Of a DNA stretch of 64,000 nt, positions 18,185 through 26,234 are shown in pieces. This stretch comes from Bacillus sp. FJAT-27916. GTDB lineage: Bacteria; Bacillota; Bacilli; Bacillales; Pradoshiaceae. Position numbers and translations under genes: made by a program. Position 1 is the stretch's first letter. Every line of letters begins with the position of its first letter. The stretch is taken from contig NZ_LFZV01000001.1 in the NCBI RefSeq assembly GCF_001183965.1, forward strand, positions 3,787,650 through 3,851,649. Direction: 5' to 3'. The notes under the pieces are model-generated. The model had not been told where the DNA came from, searched no databases, and saw nothing but the letters and a program-made list of their open reading frames with translations.

Positions 18185-18278
18185 GCAAATGCCTCCTCTG
18201 CTTTAATAGGCATTTAACCAAATGCTTACTTCTACAATATGAAGAAAGCCTATTTTGGTTCTTTTCGCATGAGGGTAT

Positions 18279-18311
18279 AAAAAAGCAGAATGCACGCCTT
18301 GCACATTCTGC
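18279..18311 (-). terminator. Terminator of the FMN reductase gene
   Basis: On the minus strand GCAGAATG and CATTCTGC pair around a GC-rich loop and are followed by TTTTTT. Confidence 0.88.
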
Positions 18312-18321
18312 CTCTGTCAGA

Positions 18322-18855
18322 TTAGCGAATCGTTTTCAATGCAGTGGACCAAGGAATCAATTGGTCTAGCATTTCATTGACAGAGTTCACCTGAACTTCT
18401 GCCGGTTTGAACTCTGTGAAGTTTTCAAAATCCGTGAACAGAGATAACGCAGGATGTACACGTACATCAGCTACAAGCAGCTCACCAAGAATGCCGCGCA
18501 AATGCTCTGCCGCACGCGCTCCGCCAACAGAACCATAGCTCACAATTCCGGCTGCTTTGTTATTCCATTCTACACGTAAGTAATCAAGTGCATTTTTTAA
18601 TGCTCCAGTAATGGAGTGATTATACTCCTGAACGATGAAGACAAACCCATCACAGCTATTGACCGCTTCAGCCCATGCTGCCGCACCAGATGCGTCCCCA
18701 TTCGCTTCTCCTAATAAAGGAAGCTTGTAATCTGCAATATCAATGATTTCATATGTAGCATCTCCGCGTTTATCTGCGATTTCCTTCACCCATGCTCCCA
18801 CTTGTGGGCTGACCCGTCCATCTCTAGTACTTCCTAAAATAATGCCGATTTTCAT
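18322..18855 (-). CDS. NADPH-dependent FMN reductase / azoreductase-like protein
   Basis: The protein has 177 residues with the flavodoxin-fold FMN-binding loop GSTRDGRVS at residue 8 and the family motif QEYNHSITGALKNALDYL. Members reduce FMN, quinones, azo dyes or chromate using NAD(P)H and often protect against electrophile stress. A perfect 22-bp palindrome lies just upstream of the ribosome binding site, so it is probably controlled by a dimeric repressor encoded elsewhere. Confidence 0.9.
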   Translation of the reverse strand: MKIGIILGSTRDGRVSPQVGAWVKEIADKRGDATYEIIDIADYKLPLLGEANGDASGAAAWAEAVNSCDGFVFIVQEYNHSITGALKNALDYLRVEWNNKAAGIVSYGSVGGARAAEHLRGILGELLVADVRVHPALSLFTDFENFTEFKPAEVQVNSVNEMLDQLIPWSTALKTIR

Positions 18856-18875
18856 TTTTCTTCTCCTTCTATCAC

Positions 18876-18897
18876 CTTAATCAATCGATTGATTAAG
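18876..18897. promoter_or_regulatory. Perfect 22-bp palindromic operator
   Basis: The two 11-bp arms CTTAATCAATC and GATTGATTAAG are exact reverse complements with no spacer. The site is 20 bases before the FMN reductase ATG, so a bound protein would block transcription. The cognate regulator is not evident in the window. Confidence 0.75.
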
Positions 18898-19027
18898 ATG
18901 AATATCTTTAATTTAAACATCTTGATTTAGAGATAATTTATCATAGGAGTGAACGGGATGTCAAAGCTTCTGCTTCCGGTCTATCATATCAACAAAGCTA
19001 TAAGCACTAGCATTTCACTTGTGGGGA

Positions 19028-19065
19028 AATCAATAATGTTAATTTACAAATTAATATTATTGATT
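19028..19065. promoter_or_regulatory. Long inverted repeat before the DUF2089 operon
   Basis: Two arms of about 17 bases (AATCAATAATGTTAATT and AATTAATATTATTGATT) pair with one mismatch around a short centre. It is too AT-rich to be a typical terminator and lies about 90 bases before the DUF2089 gene, so it may be an operator. The ATCAAT half-site also occurs in the palindrome at 18876-18897. Confidence 0.55.
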
Positions 19066-19152
19066 TAATTAGTGAATATAATTAAATTTTATCATTTATA
19101 TATTCTATTCTTTGTTATATAATCAAATCAAATAACTGAAAGGAAGTACAAT

Positions 19153-19518
19153 ATGGCTTATCCAGTAATCACAGATTGCCCTGTTTGCAGTAAAACATTG
19201 AATATCACCAAGCTGCACTGCTCCCACTGTCACACGACGATAGAAAACGAATTTGAATTATCCAAACTGGCCTCCTTATCAAAGGATCAGCTTCATTTTG
19301 TAGAAGTATTTCTAACCTGCAGAGGAAATATTAAAGAGGTCGAAAAGGAACTGGGGATATCGTATCCAACCGTTCGCGGTAAACTGACAGATATCATTTC
19401 AACCCTTGGATATGAGCAGAAAAAGAAAAATGAAACTGATGAGAAAAAAGTTGTGACCATGTTAGAGAATGGTGAAATCACACCAGAAGAAGCTATTAAG
19501 CTTTTAAAAGAGGAATAG
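19153..19518 (+). CDS. DUF2089 family zinc-ribbon / HTH protein
   Basis: The protein has 121 residues: an N-terminal zinc ribbon (CPVC at about 13 and CSHC at about 26), a sigma-factor-like helix-turn-helix (CRGNIKEVEKELGISYPTVR) and a short C-terminal SHOCT-like segment (LENGEITPEEAIKLLKEE). DUF2089 proteins usually lie next to DUF4097 or SHOCT-like proteins and are thought to be transcriptional regulators. AAGGAAG lies before the ATG. It is the first gene of a three-gene operon. Confidence 0.85.
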   Translation: MAYPVITDCPVCSKTLNITKLHCSHCHTTIENEFELSKLASLSKDQLHFVEVFLTCRGNIKEVEKELGISYPTVRGKLTDIISTLGYEQKKKNETDEKKVVTMLENGEITPEEAIKLLKEE

Positions 19519-19531
19519 GGAGGAATCGATC

Positions 19532-19921
19532 ATGAAAGAGGAAATTACACGAGTGTTAACAATGGTTCAAGAGGGAAAGATTGATGCAGAAAAAGGCTCT
19601 GAACTAATTCAAGTATTAAAGGACAAAGAAGAAACCGCCAATAAGCTTGTTGAGAAGCCGGCTAGATACTTAGACAAGACATTAAAAATTCATGTTGTTT
19701 CAGCTCAAAATGATAACGTCACAGTCAATTTACCCATCAAACTAATCAAGGTGCTACTAACAGCTGGACATAGCATCGCAGCAAGTATTCCTCAATCGGA
19801 AAAATACGTTAAAGACCTCGATATAAACCTTATCACTGAAGCGATTGAACATGAGTTAGATGGCCCTATCATTGACGTTAAATCGGCAAATGGGGATACC
19901 GTTTCAGTCATCATCGATTGA
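19532..19921 (+). CDS. YvlB-like protein with SHOCT-like N-terminus
   Basis: The protein has 129 residues. The first 30 form a SHOCT-like two-helix unit (VLTMVQEGKIDAEKGSELIQ), and the rest is a predicted beta-sheet segment (KIHVVSAQNDNVTVNLPIKL, PIIDVKSANGDTVSVIID). It starts 13 bases after the DUF2089 stop with AGGGAGGA upstream. It resembles the N-terminal region of B. subtilis YvlB-type proteins; the function is unknown, perhaps envelope-stress related. Confidence 0.75.
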   Translation: MKEEITRVLTMVQEGKIDAEKGSELIQVLKDKEETANKLVEKPARYLDKTLKIHVVSAQNDNVTVNLPIKLIKVLLTAGHSIAASIPQSEKYVKDLDINLITEAIEHELDGPIIDVKSANGDTVSVIID

Positions 19922-19931
19922 TGGTTCGCTT

Positions 19932-20219
19932 ATGATACATGTAAAAGTGAAAACGAAAGACATCAAGTTTTCTATTCCCATTCCCTATGTGGTCTTTAAT
20001 CTCGTTATCTCAATCGCGTCTTCAACATTCTTACAGAAAAAGATTAACAAATGGACAGAGCCAAGCCTTGATAGAAAAAAGGCGCACTCGAATTTTGCCT
20101 TGCCATCAATCGATAAAAAAATTCTAAAATCCATCGTTAAGGAACTAAAAAAGAATAAAGGGCTCTTGCTAGTAGACATCAAAGCTCAAGACGGCACTGA
20201 AGTTAAAGTTAGACTATAA
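19932..20219 (+). CDS. Small membrane-associated protein paired with the YvlB-like gene
   Basis: The protein has 95 residues. The ATG at 19932 is the natural start just after the previous stop; upstream ATGs would overlap the YvlB-like gene by up to 60 bases. It has one hydrophobic segment (FSIPIPYVVFNLVISIASS) and ends in DIKAQDGTEVKVRL, matching the end of the preceding protein (VKSANGDTVSVIID), so the two seem to be distant duplicates. No strong ribosome binding site is visible, which suggests coupling to the upstream gene. Confidence 0.65.
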   Translation: MIHVKVKTKDIKFSIPIPYVVFNLVISIASSTFLQKKINKWTEPSLDRKKAHSNFALPSIDKKILKSIVKELKKNKGLLLVDIKAQDGTEVKVRL

Positions 20220-20469
20220 ATAAGCCCTTTGATTAGCTGCATGTTGAAGTAACCCCTTCCAAATTTAGATGGGGTTATAGCTGCTGTTCAAATTATCACG
20301 ACTTCTGGTTAATAGTTCATTCTTGTACACCCACATACTCAAGCAACCAAAACGAACAAGTTTTACAAGTTAACTGTCATTCTGGCAAATGCCCTTCCGC
20401 TTATTTCCATTTTACCAGCTCCTTGTAGCAGTGGGCGAATCATCCAAGTAAGCTTCCTTTGAACTATGT
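20220..20469. other. Intergenic region before the TTCGCCCTTAAA array
   Basis: About 250 bases with no recognised gene, promoter or terminator. Confidence 0.4.
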
Positions 20470-20471
20470 TT

Positions 20472-20668
20472 CTCCCTAAACTTTAAGTGTCCGCCCTTAC
20501 TTGAAAAATATCGCCCTTATCACACCAGCGTCGCCCATGCCCAATTATTATCGCCCTTAAATCCGGCCGTTCGCCCTTAAAGGGGATCGTTTCGCCCTTA
20601 AACACTGGACTTCCGCCCATAAGACCTACGTTTTTGCCCTAAAACAGGTTGTGTTCGCCCTTAAAACT
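20472..20668. repeat. Array of TTCGCCCTTAAA units at 20-21 bp pitch (first array)
   Basis: The core CGCCCTTA recurs at 20492, 20512, 20532 (as CGCCCATG), 20552, 20572, 20593, 20614 (as CGCCCATA), 20635 (degenerate GCCCTAAA) and 20656, with a weaker unit CTCCCTAAA at 20472. Spacings are 20,20,20,20,20,21,21,21,21. The 8-9 bases between cores are all different. Repeats and spacers are far too short for CRISPR. A second array with the same unit and the same pitch lies at 61416-61552. Confidence 0.9.
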
Positions 20669-20894
20669 CGGAATTCTGTAAATCTCCTATAAGAATCAAC
20701 ACCACTGAACGCTCCCATCTTCAAAATAGACAAACTGAAAGGTTTTTTGAACATATTTTGAGTGGTTTTCAAATAAAAACCTTAAAAACCACCCTAATTA
20801 CGCCTATTTTGATTGGCGGTATACTCAGGAGGCGGAATATCTCATACATCTTGAAACTCCCCTCTTACCCTTTCATTATGCTTATTTATATCCG

Positions 20895-20929
20895 CAAAAA
20901 AGAGCCATCTCACATGCAGAGATAGCTCT
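20895..20929 (-). terminator. Terminator of the DHA2 exporter gene
   Basis: On the minus strand AGAGCTATCTC pairs with GAGATGGCTCT (one mismatch) and is followed by TTTTTT. Confidence 0.88.
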
Positions 20930-20940
20930 GAATCTATTTA

Positions 20941-22443
20941 TTAGCTGACTTTTTCCTTCCCAGCTTCTTCAATTTTGCTGATGGCCTCACGGCTGCTTAC
21001 ATCAACTCGTTTTAGGAATAGAGCAAGAACGATGGCAACAATATTGATTCCTAATGTGACAAGGAATGAGTATTGAATGCCGGAAAGAAGGGCTTGCTGG
21101 CCGAGCAATGCCATCGATTGTTCGGTGACAGTGGTCGGATCGATTCCCGTCATCATGCTTTCAGCTTCTGTTTTCGTCACAGAGTTCATAATGGTGACAA
21201 GTACAGCTGTTCCGATTGAACCGGATACTTGTTGGGCTGTATTGTTAATTGCTGTTCCGTGCGGGTTCAAGCGTGTAGGTAATTGGTTTAGGCCATTTGT
21301 GATTATTGGCATCATAACCATAGACATCCCGAACATGCGCAAGGTATAGATTAAAATGATGTATGGGTACGATGAATCAATCTGCAGCTCGGATAACAGA
21401 TAGGTGGATATTCCCGTTATCACAAGACCAGTCAATGCGAGGACACGCGGACCGAATTTATCGAATAGTTTACCAGTGATAGGAGACATAATCCCCATAA
21501 CGATTGCTCCCGGGAGCATCATCAAGCCAGAATCGAGCGGTGATATGCCGCGGACATTTTGGACATAGGCAGGCGTTAAAATCATGCCTGAGAACATGGC
21601 GACTGCATTCACGATGGCGATAACAGAGGCCAAGGCGAACATCGGGTATTTATAGGCACGTAAATCCAATAAAGGCTTCTCCATCTTCAATTGGCGAACG
21701 ATAAAGGCGATTAAAGCAATACCGCCTACGATTAAAGTGGTTAAAATCACTGGGTCTGTCCATCCGTCAGAGCTTGCGGAGCTAACTCCGTATAATAGTC
21801 CGCCAAATCCAAGGGTGGATAGGACAACGGATAAATAATCAATCGTAGCTGTCTTATCCGTTTCCATCACATTCTCAAGCTTCCAAACAGACAATAATAA
21901 GCTCAATACGGCAAGAGGCAAGATCATCATAAAGAGAATGCGCCAGTCAAAGTATTCAACGATATATCCGGATAATGTCGGGCCAATTGCTGGCGCCGTA
22001 ATCATAACAAGGCCGAAGATTCCCATCGCTGTACCGCGTTTTTCCCGAGGGAAGCTGATCAGCATAACATTCATGAGGAGCGGCCCCATGACAGATGCAC
22101 CGGCCGCTTGAACCATCCGCCCTGACAATAGAACGGCAAAGTTCGGTGCAAAGGCGGCCATCGCTGTGCCGAGTGTAAAGATTAACATCGATGTGATGAA
22201 AAGGCTGCGGTTAGAAAACCGGGTAATTAAGAAGGCTGAGGCAGGAATTAATACCCCGCTCACAAGCATATACCCTGTTGCCAGCCATTGAACGGTAGAG
22301 TAATTATCTATCTTCAAGTCCACCATAATGGATGGCAGTGCAACATTTAATAAAGAGTTATTTAAAAACGAAACGAAAGCACCAACAAATAAAATCACAA
22401 TCATCATATATGGAGGTTTCTTTGATTGCAAAGCTGTATTCAT
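20941..22443 (-). CDS. DHA2-family (14-TMS) multidrug exporter
   Basis: The protein has 500 residues and 14 predicted membrane helices. It shows the DHA2 signatures LLSGRMVQAAGASVMGPLL and motif C-like APAIGPTLSGYIVEYFDWR. It belongs with LmrB/EmrB/YcnB drug-proton antiporters. The divergent TetR gene 158 bases away probably represses it; a 15-bp inverted repeat AAGTA-N5-TACTT at 22516-22530 lies between them. Drug specificity cannot be told from the sequence. Confidence 0.93.
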   Translation of the reverse strand: MNTALQSKKPPYMMIVILFVGAFVSFLNNSLLNVALPSIMVDLKIDNYSTVQWLATGYMLVSGVLIPASAFLITRFSNRSLFITSMLIFTLGTAMAAFAPNFAVLLSGRMVQAAGASVMGPLLMNVMLISFPREKRGTAMGIFGLVMITAPAIGPTLSGYIVEYFDWRILFMMILPLAVLSLLLSVWKLENVMETDKTATIDYLSVVLSTLGFGGLLYGVSSASSDGWTDPVILTTLIVGGIALIAFIVRQLKMEKPLLDLRAYKYPMFALASVIAIVNAVAMFSGMILTPAYVQNVRGISPLDSGLMMLPGAIVMGIMSPITGKLFDKFGPRVLALTGLVITGISTYLLSELQIDSSYPYIILIYTLRMFGMSMVMMPIITNGLNQLPTRLNPHGTAINNTAQQVSGSIGTAVLVTIMNSVTKTEAESMMTGIDPTTVTEQSMALLGQQALLSGIQYSFLVTLGINIVAIVLALFLKRVDVSSREAISKIEEAGKEKVS

Positions 22444-22515
22444 ATATCTGGTCCCTCTTCTTCTTTTTTGAAATTTATATACTAGATGATTTTATACAAG
22501 TCGTTCAAAAACATC

Positions 22516-22530
22516 AAGTATATTGTACTT
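22516..22530. promoter_or_regulatory. Small palindrome in the exporter/TetR divergent region
   Basis: AAGTA and TACTT arms with a 5-base centre, placed midway between the divergent DHA2 exporter and TetR genes. A candidate TetR operator, but the arms are short. Confidence 0.4.
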
Positions 22531-22601
22531 ATGGTTCAAATTATTGAGATTAAAGAAGAAGAATTTTATAATTAAACCATAGATTGACTATCGGAGGGCC
22601 T

Positions 22602-23474
22602 ATGAATAAACGAAAAAGACATGTTGCAGACGTCGCTTTAAAATTATTTGTTGAAAAAGGGATTCAACAAACATCCATACAAGAAATTATTGAATTAGCC
22701 AATATATCTAAAGGAACCTTCTACAATTACTTCTCATCGAAAAATGATTGTATTGCAGAGATTCTCGAGGGACTGCGTTATGACGCAAGCCAGCTGCGCA
22801 TGGAGATGCAGATGGGCAGGGACCCGAATGACCGGCAAATCTTCATTGAGCAAATCTCTATCCTAATGAAGCTGAATGAGGAAAGAAATTTACATGCCGT
22901 GTTTGAGGCCATCATGAGCTCCAATGAGCCCGAGCACAAGAAGCTGGTCCTGCACCACCGCTTCCATGAAATGGAGTGGCTTTCTCACCGCTTTGTTGAT
23001 TTATACGGAGAAGACATCCGCGAATATGCACTGGAATGTGCCGTCTTGTTCTTCGGTATGATGCAATACGTCATGTTTACCGTGCGAATCTCTCATATGC
23101 CCCACTCCGTTGAGCGAATCGTTGATGTCCTTCTCTCCTATATCGAGCTGATCTACCCAAGCATGATTGATGGAGATAAATCATTAATTAACCAATCCTC
23201 CCTCCACTTCCTCAGAAGCAATATTGACCGGAGGGATATGACACTTAAGTCGATATTAGAGACAGCTGCTTATCTCGAGAAGCAGGACGGATTCACGGAG
23301 GAACAGCAGGATCTCTTCTCTGCCATCGTGTCAGAGCTCAAGCAGGAGCGCATTCGAAAATGTGTCATTCAGCCTTTGCTCAAGCCATTGCAGCTTGCCT
23401 TTTCACAGACACCGCTAGAGATGCAGGTTGCCAACTTCACGAATATGGTTTGGTATTTTTTAAAGGGTATATAA
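22602..23474 (+). CDS. TetR-family regulator of the DHA2 exporter
   Basis: The protein has 290 residues, longer than most TetR proteins. Start ATG at 22602 has GGAGG five bases upstream. The DNA-binding part reads KGIQQTSIQEIIELANISKG followed by TFYNYFSSKNDCI; the C-terminal 220 residues are an enlarged ligand domain. This matches the long TetR regulators paired with LmrB/EmrB-type pumps in Bacillus. Divergent orientation to the pump indicates repression of the pump and probably of itself. Confidence 0.9.
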   Translation: MNKRKRHVADVALKLFVEKGIQQTSIQEIIELANISKGTFYNYFSSKNDCIAEILEGLRYDASQLRMEMQMGRDPNDRQIFIEQISILMKLNEERNLHAVFEAIMSSNEPEHKKLVLHHRFHEMEWLSHRFVDLYGEDIREYALECAVLFFGMMQYVMFTVRISHMPHSVERIVDVLLSYIELIYPSMIDGDKSLINQSSLHFLRSNIDRRDMTLKSILETAAYLEKQDGFTEEQQDLFSAIVSELKQERIRKCVIQPLLKPLQLAFSQTPLEMQVANFTNMVWYFLKGI

Positions 23475-23483
23475 TAAGGAAGG

Positions 23484-23517
23484 AAAACGCTGTCAAATTT
23501 CATTTGCAGCGTTTTTT
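23484..23517 (+). terminator. Terminator of the TetR gene
   Basis: AAAACGCTG and CAGCGTTTT pair around a 14-base loop and the right arm runs into TTTTTT. Confidence 0.9.
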
Positions 23518-23551
23518 CTTTGAAAATCCCCCCTTTTATTTTTTCGTCAAC

Positions 23552-23583
23552 ATTGTGTTTATTTTCACAATCATTTCGGGAAT
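23552..23583 (+). promoter_or_regulatory. Catalase upstream region: inverted repeat and possible sigma-B promoter
   Basis: An inverted repeat ATTGTG-N8-CACAAT covers 23552-23571. GTTTAT (23557-23562) and GGGAAT (23578-23583) with a 15-base spacer resemble a sigma-B promoter, which would suit a stress catalase. No PerR box (7-1-7 palindrome) was found. Tentative. Confidence 0.35.
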
Positions 23584-23620
23584 AGGACTAATGAACTATA
23601 AAAGGAGGAGGTTCAGCAGC

Positions 23621-25075
23621 ATGAGTAAAAAGAAATTAACAACGAACCAAGGTGCCCCGATTGCGGATAACCAGAATTCACGTACAGCGGGAGCCAATGG
23701 TCCCATCCTTTTGGAGGACTATCAACTAGTGGAGAAATTAGCCCACTTCAACCGTGAACGTGTTCCTGAACGCGTTGTCCATGCACGCGGATTCGGTGCA
23801 CACGGCGTCTTTACCGTGACAAATAGCATGAAGCACTATACGAGTGCGCATTTCTTGCAAAATGTTGGCCAGGAAACTCCCGTGTTCGCCCGTTTCTCAA
23901 CCGTAATCCATGGACTTCACTCCCCTGAGACCCTGCGTGACCCAAGGGGATTTGCAGTCAAGTTCTATACGGAGGAAGGGAACTATGACTTCGTCGGAAA
24001 CAACTTGCCGGTATTCTTCATTCGAGATGCTATTAAGTTCCCGGATGTCATTCATTCCTTAAAACCTGACCCTCGGACCAATATACAGGATCCCGTGCGT
24101 TATTGGGACTTCATGTCTTTGACTCCTGAAGCAACTAATATGCTGATTCATCTGTTCACAGATGAGGGTATTCCAGCCTCTTATCGAACTATGAGAGGTT
24201 CAAGTGTCCATGCCTATAAATGGATTAACGCTGAAGGCAAGACAACCTATGTGAAAATCCGCTTTGTCCCTAGACAAGGAATCATCAACCTAAGCATAGA
24301 GGATGCAGAACGAATCCAGGCTCATGACTTTAACCATGCAACCCGTGATATTTATACCGCTATTGATAACGGGGAATATCCAGTATGGGATGTATATGCA
24401 CAATTCCTTGAACCAAAGGACATCGACAATTATGATTACTTCCCGTTGGATGCCACAAAGGACTGGCCTGAAGAGGATTTCCCATTTGTGAAATTCGGGG
24501 AAATGACCTTAAATAAAAATGTCGAAAACGTATTTGCTGAAACCGAATCCGTCGGCTTTAACCCTGGGGTACTTGTGCCAGGCATGCTGCCTTCTGAGGA
24601 TAAGCTCTTGCAAGGTCGTTTATTCGCCTACTCTGACTCCCAACGTCACCGTATCGGACCAAACTACTTGCACTTGCCAATCAATGCACCGCATGTTCCT
24701 GTCAGCAACAATCAGCGTGACAGTGAAATGCCATATAGACAGCAAACAGAGCCTATTAACTTTGAACCGAACAGCAATAAGGATACTCCGAAGGAACAAA
24801 AAGAATATGCAGAGGCTCCTCAACCTTTAGCCGGCAGCGAAACCTTGCGCCATGCAATTGAAAAGACTTGTCCATTTGCTCAGGCAGGACGCATCTACCG
24901 CTCCTACAGCCCTGAGACAAAAGAAGCCCTAATCAAGAACCTGGTGCATGATTTAACGCCAGTAAAAGAAAAACGTATGGACATCCTAGATCGCGTTCTA
25001 CACAACTTCGGGGAAGCAGACAGCGACTTGGCTATGGCGATTGCAACAGGCTTAGGCGTAGAATACAAAGGATAA
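23621..25075 (+). CDS. katA: Monofunctional haem catalase
   Basis: The protein has 484 residues and is a clade 3 small-subunit catalase that converts hydrogen peroxide to water and oxygen. The start at 23621 (MSKKKLTTNQGAPIADNQNS) follows AAAGGAGGAGG; the longer upstream reading frame is not real. Catalytic His is in VVHARGFGAHGVF (about residue 56), Asn in VGNNLPVFFIRDAIKFPD (about 128) and the haem ligand Tyr in RLFAYSDSQRHRIGPNY (about 337). The length is normal for the KatA group. It is cytosolic and transcribed alone. Confidence 0.96.
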   Translation: MSKKKLTTNQGAPIADNQNSRTAGANGPILLEDYQLVEKLAHFNRERVPERVVHARGFGAHGVFTVTNSMKHYTSAHFLQNVGQETPVFARFSTVIHGLHSPETLRDPRGFAVKFYTEEGNYDFVGNNLPVFFIRDAIKFPDVIHSLKPDPRTNIQDPVRYWDFMSLTPEATNMLIHLFTDEGIPASYRTMRGSSVHAYKWINAEGKTTYVKIRFVPRQGIINLSIEDAERIQAHDFNHATRDIYTAIDNGEYPVWDVYAQFLEPKDIDNYDYFPLDATKDWPEEDFPFVKFGEMTLNKNVENVFAETESVGFNPGVLVPGMLPSEDKLLQGRLFAYSDSQRHRIGPNYLHLPINAPHVPVSNNQRDSEMPYRQQTEPINFEPNSNKDTPKEQKEYAEAPQPLAGSETLRHAIEKTCPFAQAGRIYRSYSPETKEALIKNLVHDLTPVKEKRMDILDRVLHNFGEADSDLAMAIATGLGVEYKG

Positions 25076-25079
25076 AAAG

Positions 25080-25115
25080 AAACCACCTGGCGACTGATCT
25101 TGGCCAGGTGGTTTT
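25080..25115. terminator. Bidirectional terminator between catalase and the small gene
   Basis: Perfect 11-bp stem AACCACCTGGC / GCCAGGTGGTT followed by TTTT on the plus strand. It can serve the catalase gene and the convergent small gene. Confidence 0.88.
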
Positions 25116-25300
25116 CACTTTGGTCTAATATAGGTAAAAAAATTTAGAAATTCACGCTCATTCACCGTTATCGTCTTGGTCAAATCCTTTGTTCGCAGAG
25201 TGAATTCTTTCACCCCAATAAATTCAGACTGAGCGATCAAGTAAAATTCGGCCCCTCTTCGATATCCTTTAAATGGCCTCCGCAGCTTATATACCTTCAT
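25115..25300 (-). CDS. Small basic hypothetical protein
   Basis: This 61-residue protein is rich in Lys, Arg and aromatic residues, with no membrane segment or recognised family. It lies 12 bases after the MerR-regulator stop on the same strand, directly before a shared terminator, so it may be the last gene of that operon. The codon use looks normal, but the shortness leaves doubt. Confidence 0.5.
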   Translation of the reverse strand: MKVYKLRRPFKGYRRGAEFYLIAQSEFIGVKEFTLRTKDLTKTITVNEREFLNFFTYIRPK

Positions 25301-25312
25301 GAGACTACCCTC

Positions 25313-26155
25313 TTATTCCGATTTCGCAACCCGTACCTTTAGTTCAATAATAAATTCCTCTTGATGGTTCGGTGAATAATGCATCGCCCCGAAGATTTCA
25401 TAAACATCACCAATGACTATCAGCTCATTTGTTTCGACAAATTCCATCAGCTTCTGATAATTGCGCATATATTTCTCCGGGGTATACACATCCGCAATAT
25501 ACACATATGTACCTGCCTCTATCTTCGCTATCTCCATTCCAGGCTGCAAGGGAATATTCATCTGATTATTCAGCACCGGCGCGAAGATGCTTTCATAATA
25601 AATACTCTCGATATCCGTATAATTCTTATACGGAAACACAGCCCCAAATCCCGTGTTTAAAAATCCGCTGATTGGCTCTACTGTCTTCTTCAGCTGACTA
25701 TAGGAGGCATTCGAGATATCATTCGGCTTCAAATCCTTTGCAGCAGCGCAGATAATAGTTGTTTCCTCTTCCTCCCATACGAACACTTCCCCAAGGGCAG
25801 GTGTTTGAAGATGCCTTTGCATACGTTTCTTCACAATAGCGATATTCTGCTGGATCTTCAAGAGATCATCGAGCTTCTTTTGAATCAGCTTTTCCTGGTC
25901 GGAAATGAACTCAAGTAAAAGCCAAGGATTCATCTCTTGAGCCCTTTTCATTTCTTCAAGCGGTGTTCCAATATATTTCAAGGATTTAATCAGATCCAAC
26001 TGGGATAGCTGCGAATCCTTATAATAGCGGTAATTAGTGTTGGGGTCGACATGAATGGGCTTTAAGAGGTCAATCTTATCATAATAGCGAAGTGCTTTAA
26101 TGGAGACATTCGCCAGCTTTGCCATTTCCCCAATTGTATACAATGTTTCCTTCAA
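25313..26155 (-). CDS. MerR-family multidrug sensor (BmrR/BltR-like)
   Basis: The protein has 280 residues. The N-terminal MerR domain reads YTIGEMAKLANVSIKALRYY followed by DKIDLLKP, then a long dimerisation helix and a GyrI-like effector domain (about 120-275) as in BmrR. MerR proteins of this group twist a promoter with a 19-bp spacer when they bind cationic drugs. Exactly such a promoter lies before the adjacent exporter gene. It follows that exporter 79 bases downstream, as in bmr-bmrR. Confidence 0.92.
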   Translation of the reverse strand: MKETLYTIGEMAKLANVSIKALRYYDKIDLLKPIHVDPNTNYRYYKDSQLSQLDLIKSLKYIGTPLEEMKRAQEMNPWLLLEFISDQEKLIQKKLDDLLKIQQNIAIVKKRMQRHLQTPALGEVFVWEEEETTIICAAAKDLKPNDISNASYSQLKKTVEPISGFLNTGFGAVFPYKNYTDIESIYYESIFAPVLNNQMNIPLQPGMEIAKIEAGTYVYIADVYTPEKYMRNYQKLMEFVETNELIVIGDVYEIFGAMHYSPNHQEEFIIELKVRVAKSE

Positions 26156-26234
26156 ATAAAATCACATCCTTTCCCTTATTATAATAGAAAAAGTACATGC
26201 ATATGAGGAGCTCTTCCCCTTATGCATGTACTTT

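Noticed and set aside
20472..20668. Possible CRISPR array
   Set aside because: The repeated core is only about 12 bases and the spacers 8-9 bases, with degenerate units and no cas genes nearby.
20472..20668. Coding heptad repeat on the minus strand
   Set aside because: A 21-base unit could encode a 7-residue repeat, but half the spacings are 20 and stop codons interrupt the frame.
23360..23620. Upstream extension of the catalase frame
   Set aside because: It overlaps the TetR gene and a terminator; the ATG at 23621 has a strong ribosome site and begins the family-typical N-terminus.
23521..23620. PerR box upstream of the catalase gene
   Set aside because: The inverted repeat found has 6-bp arms with an 8-bp centre and does not match the 7-1-7 PerR consensus.
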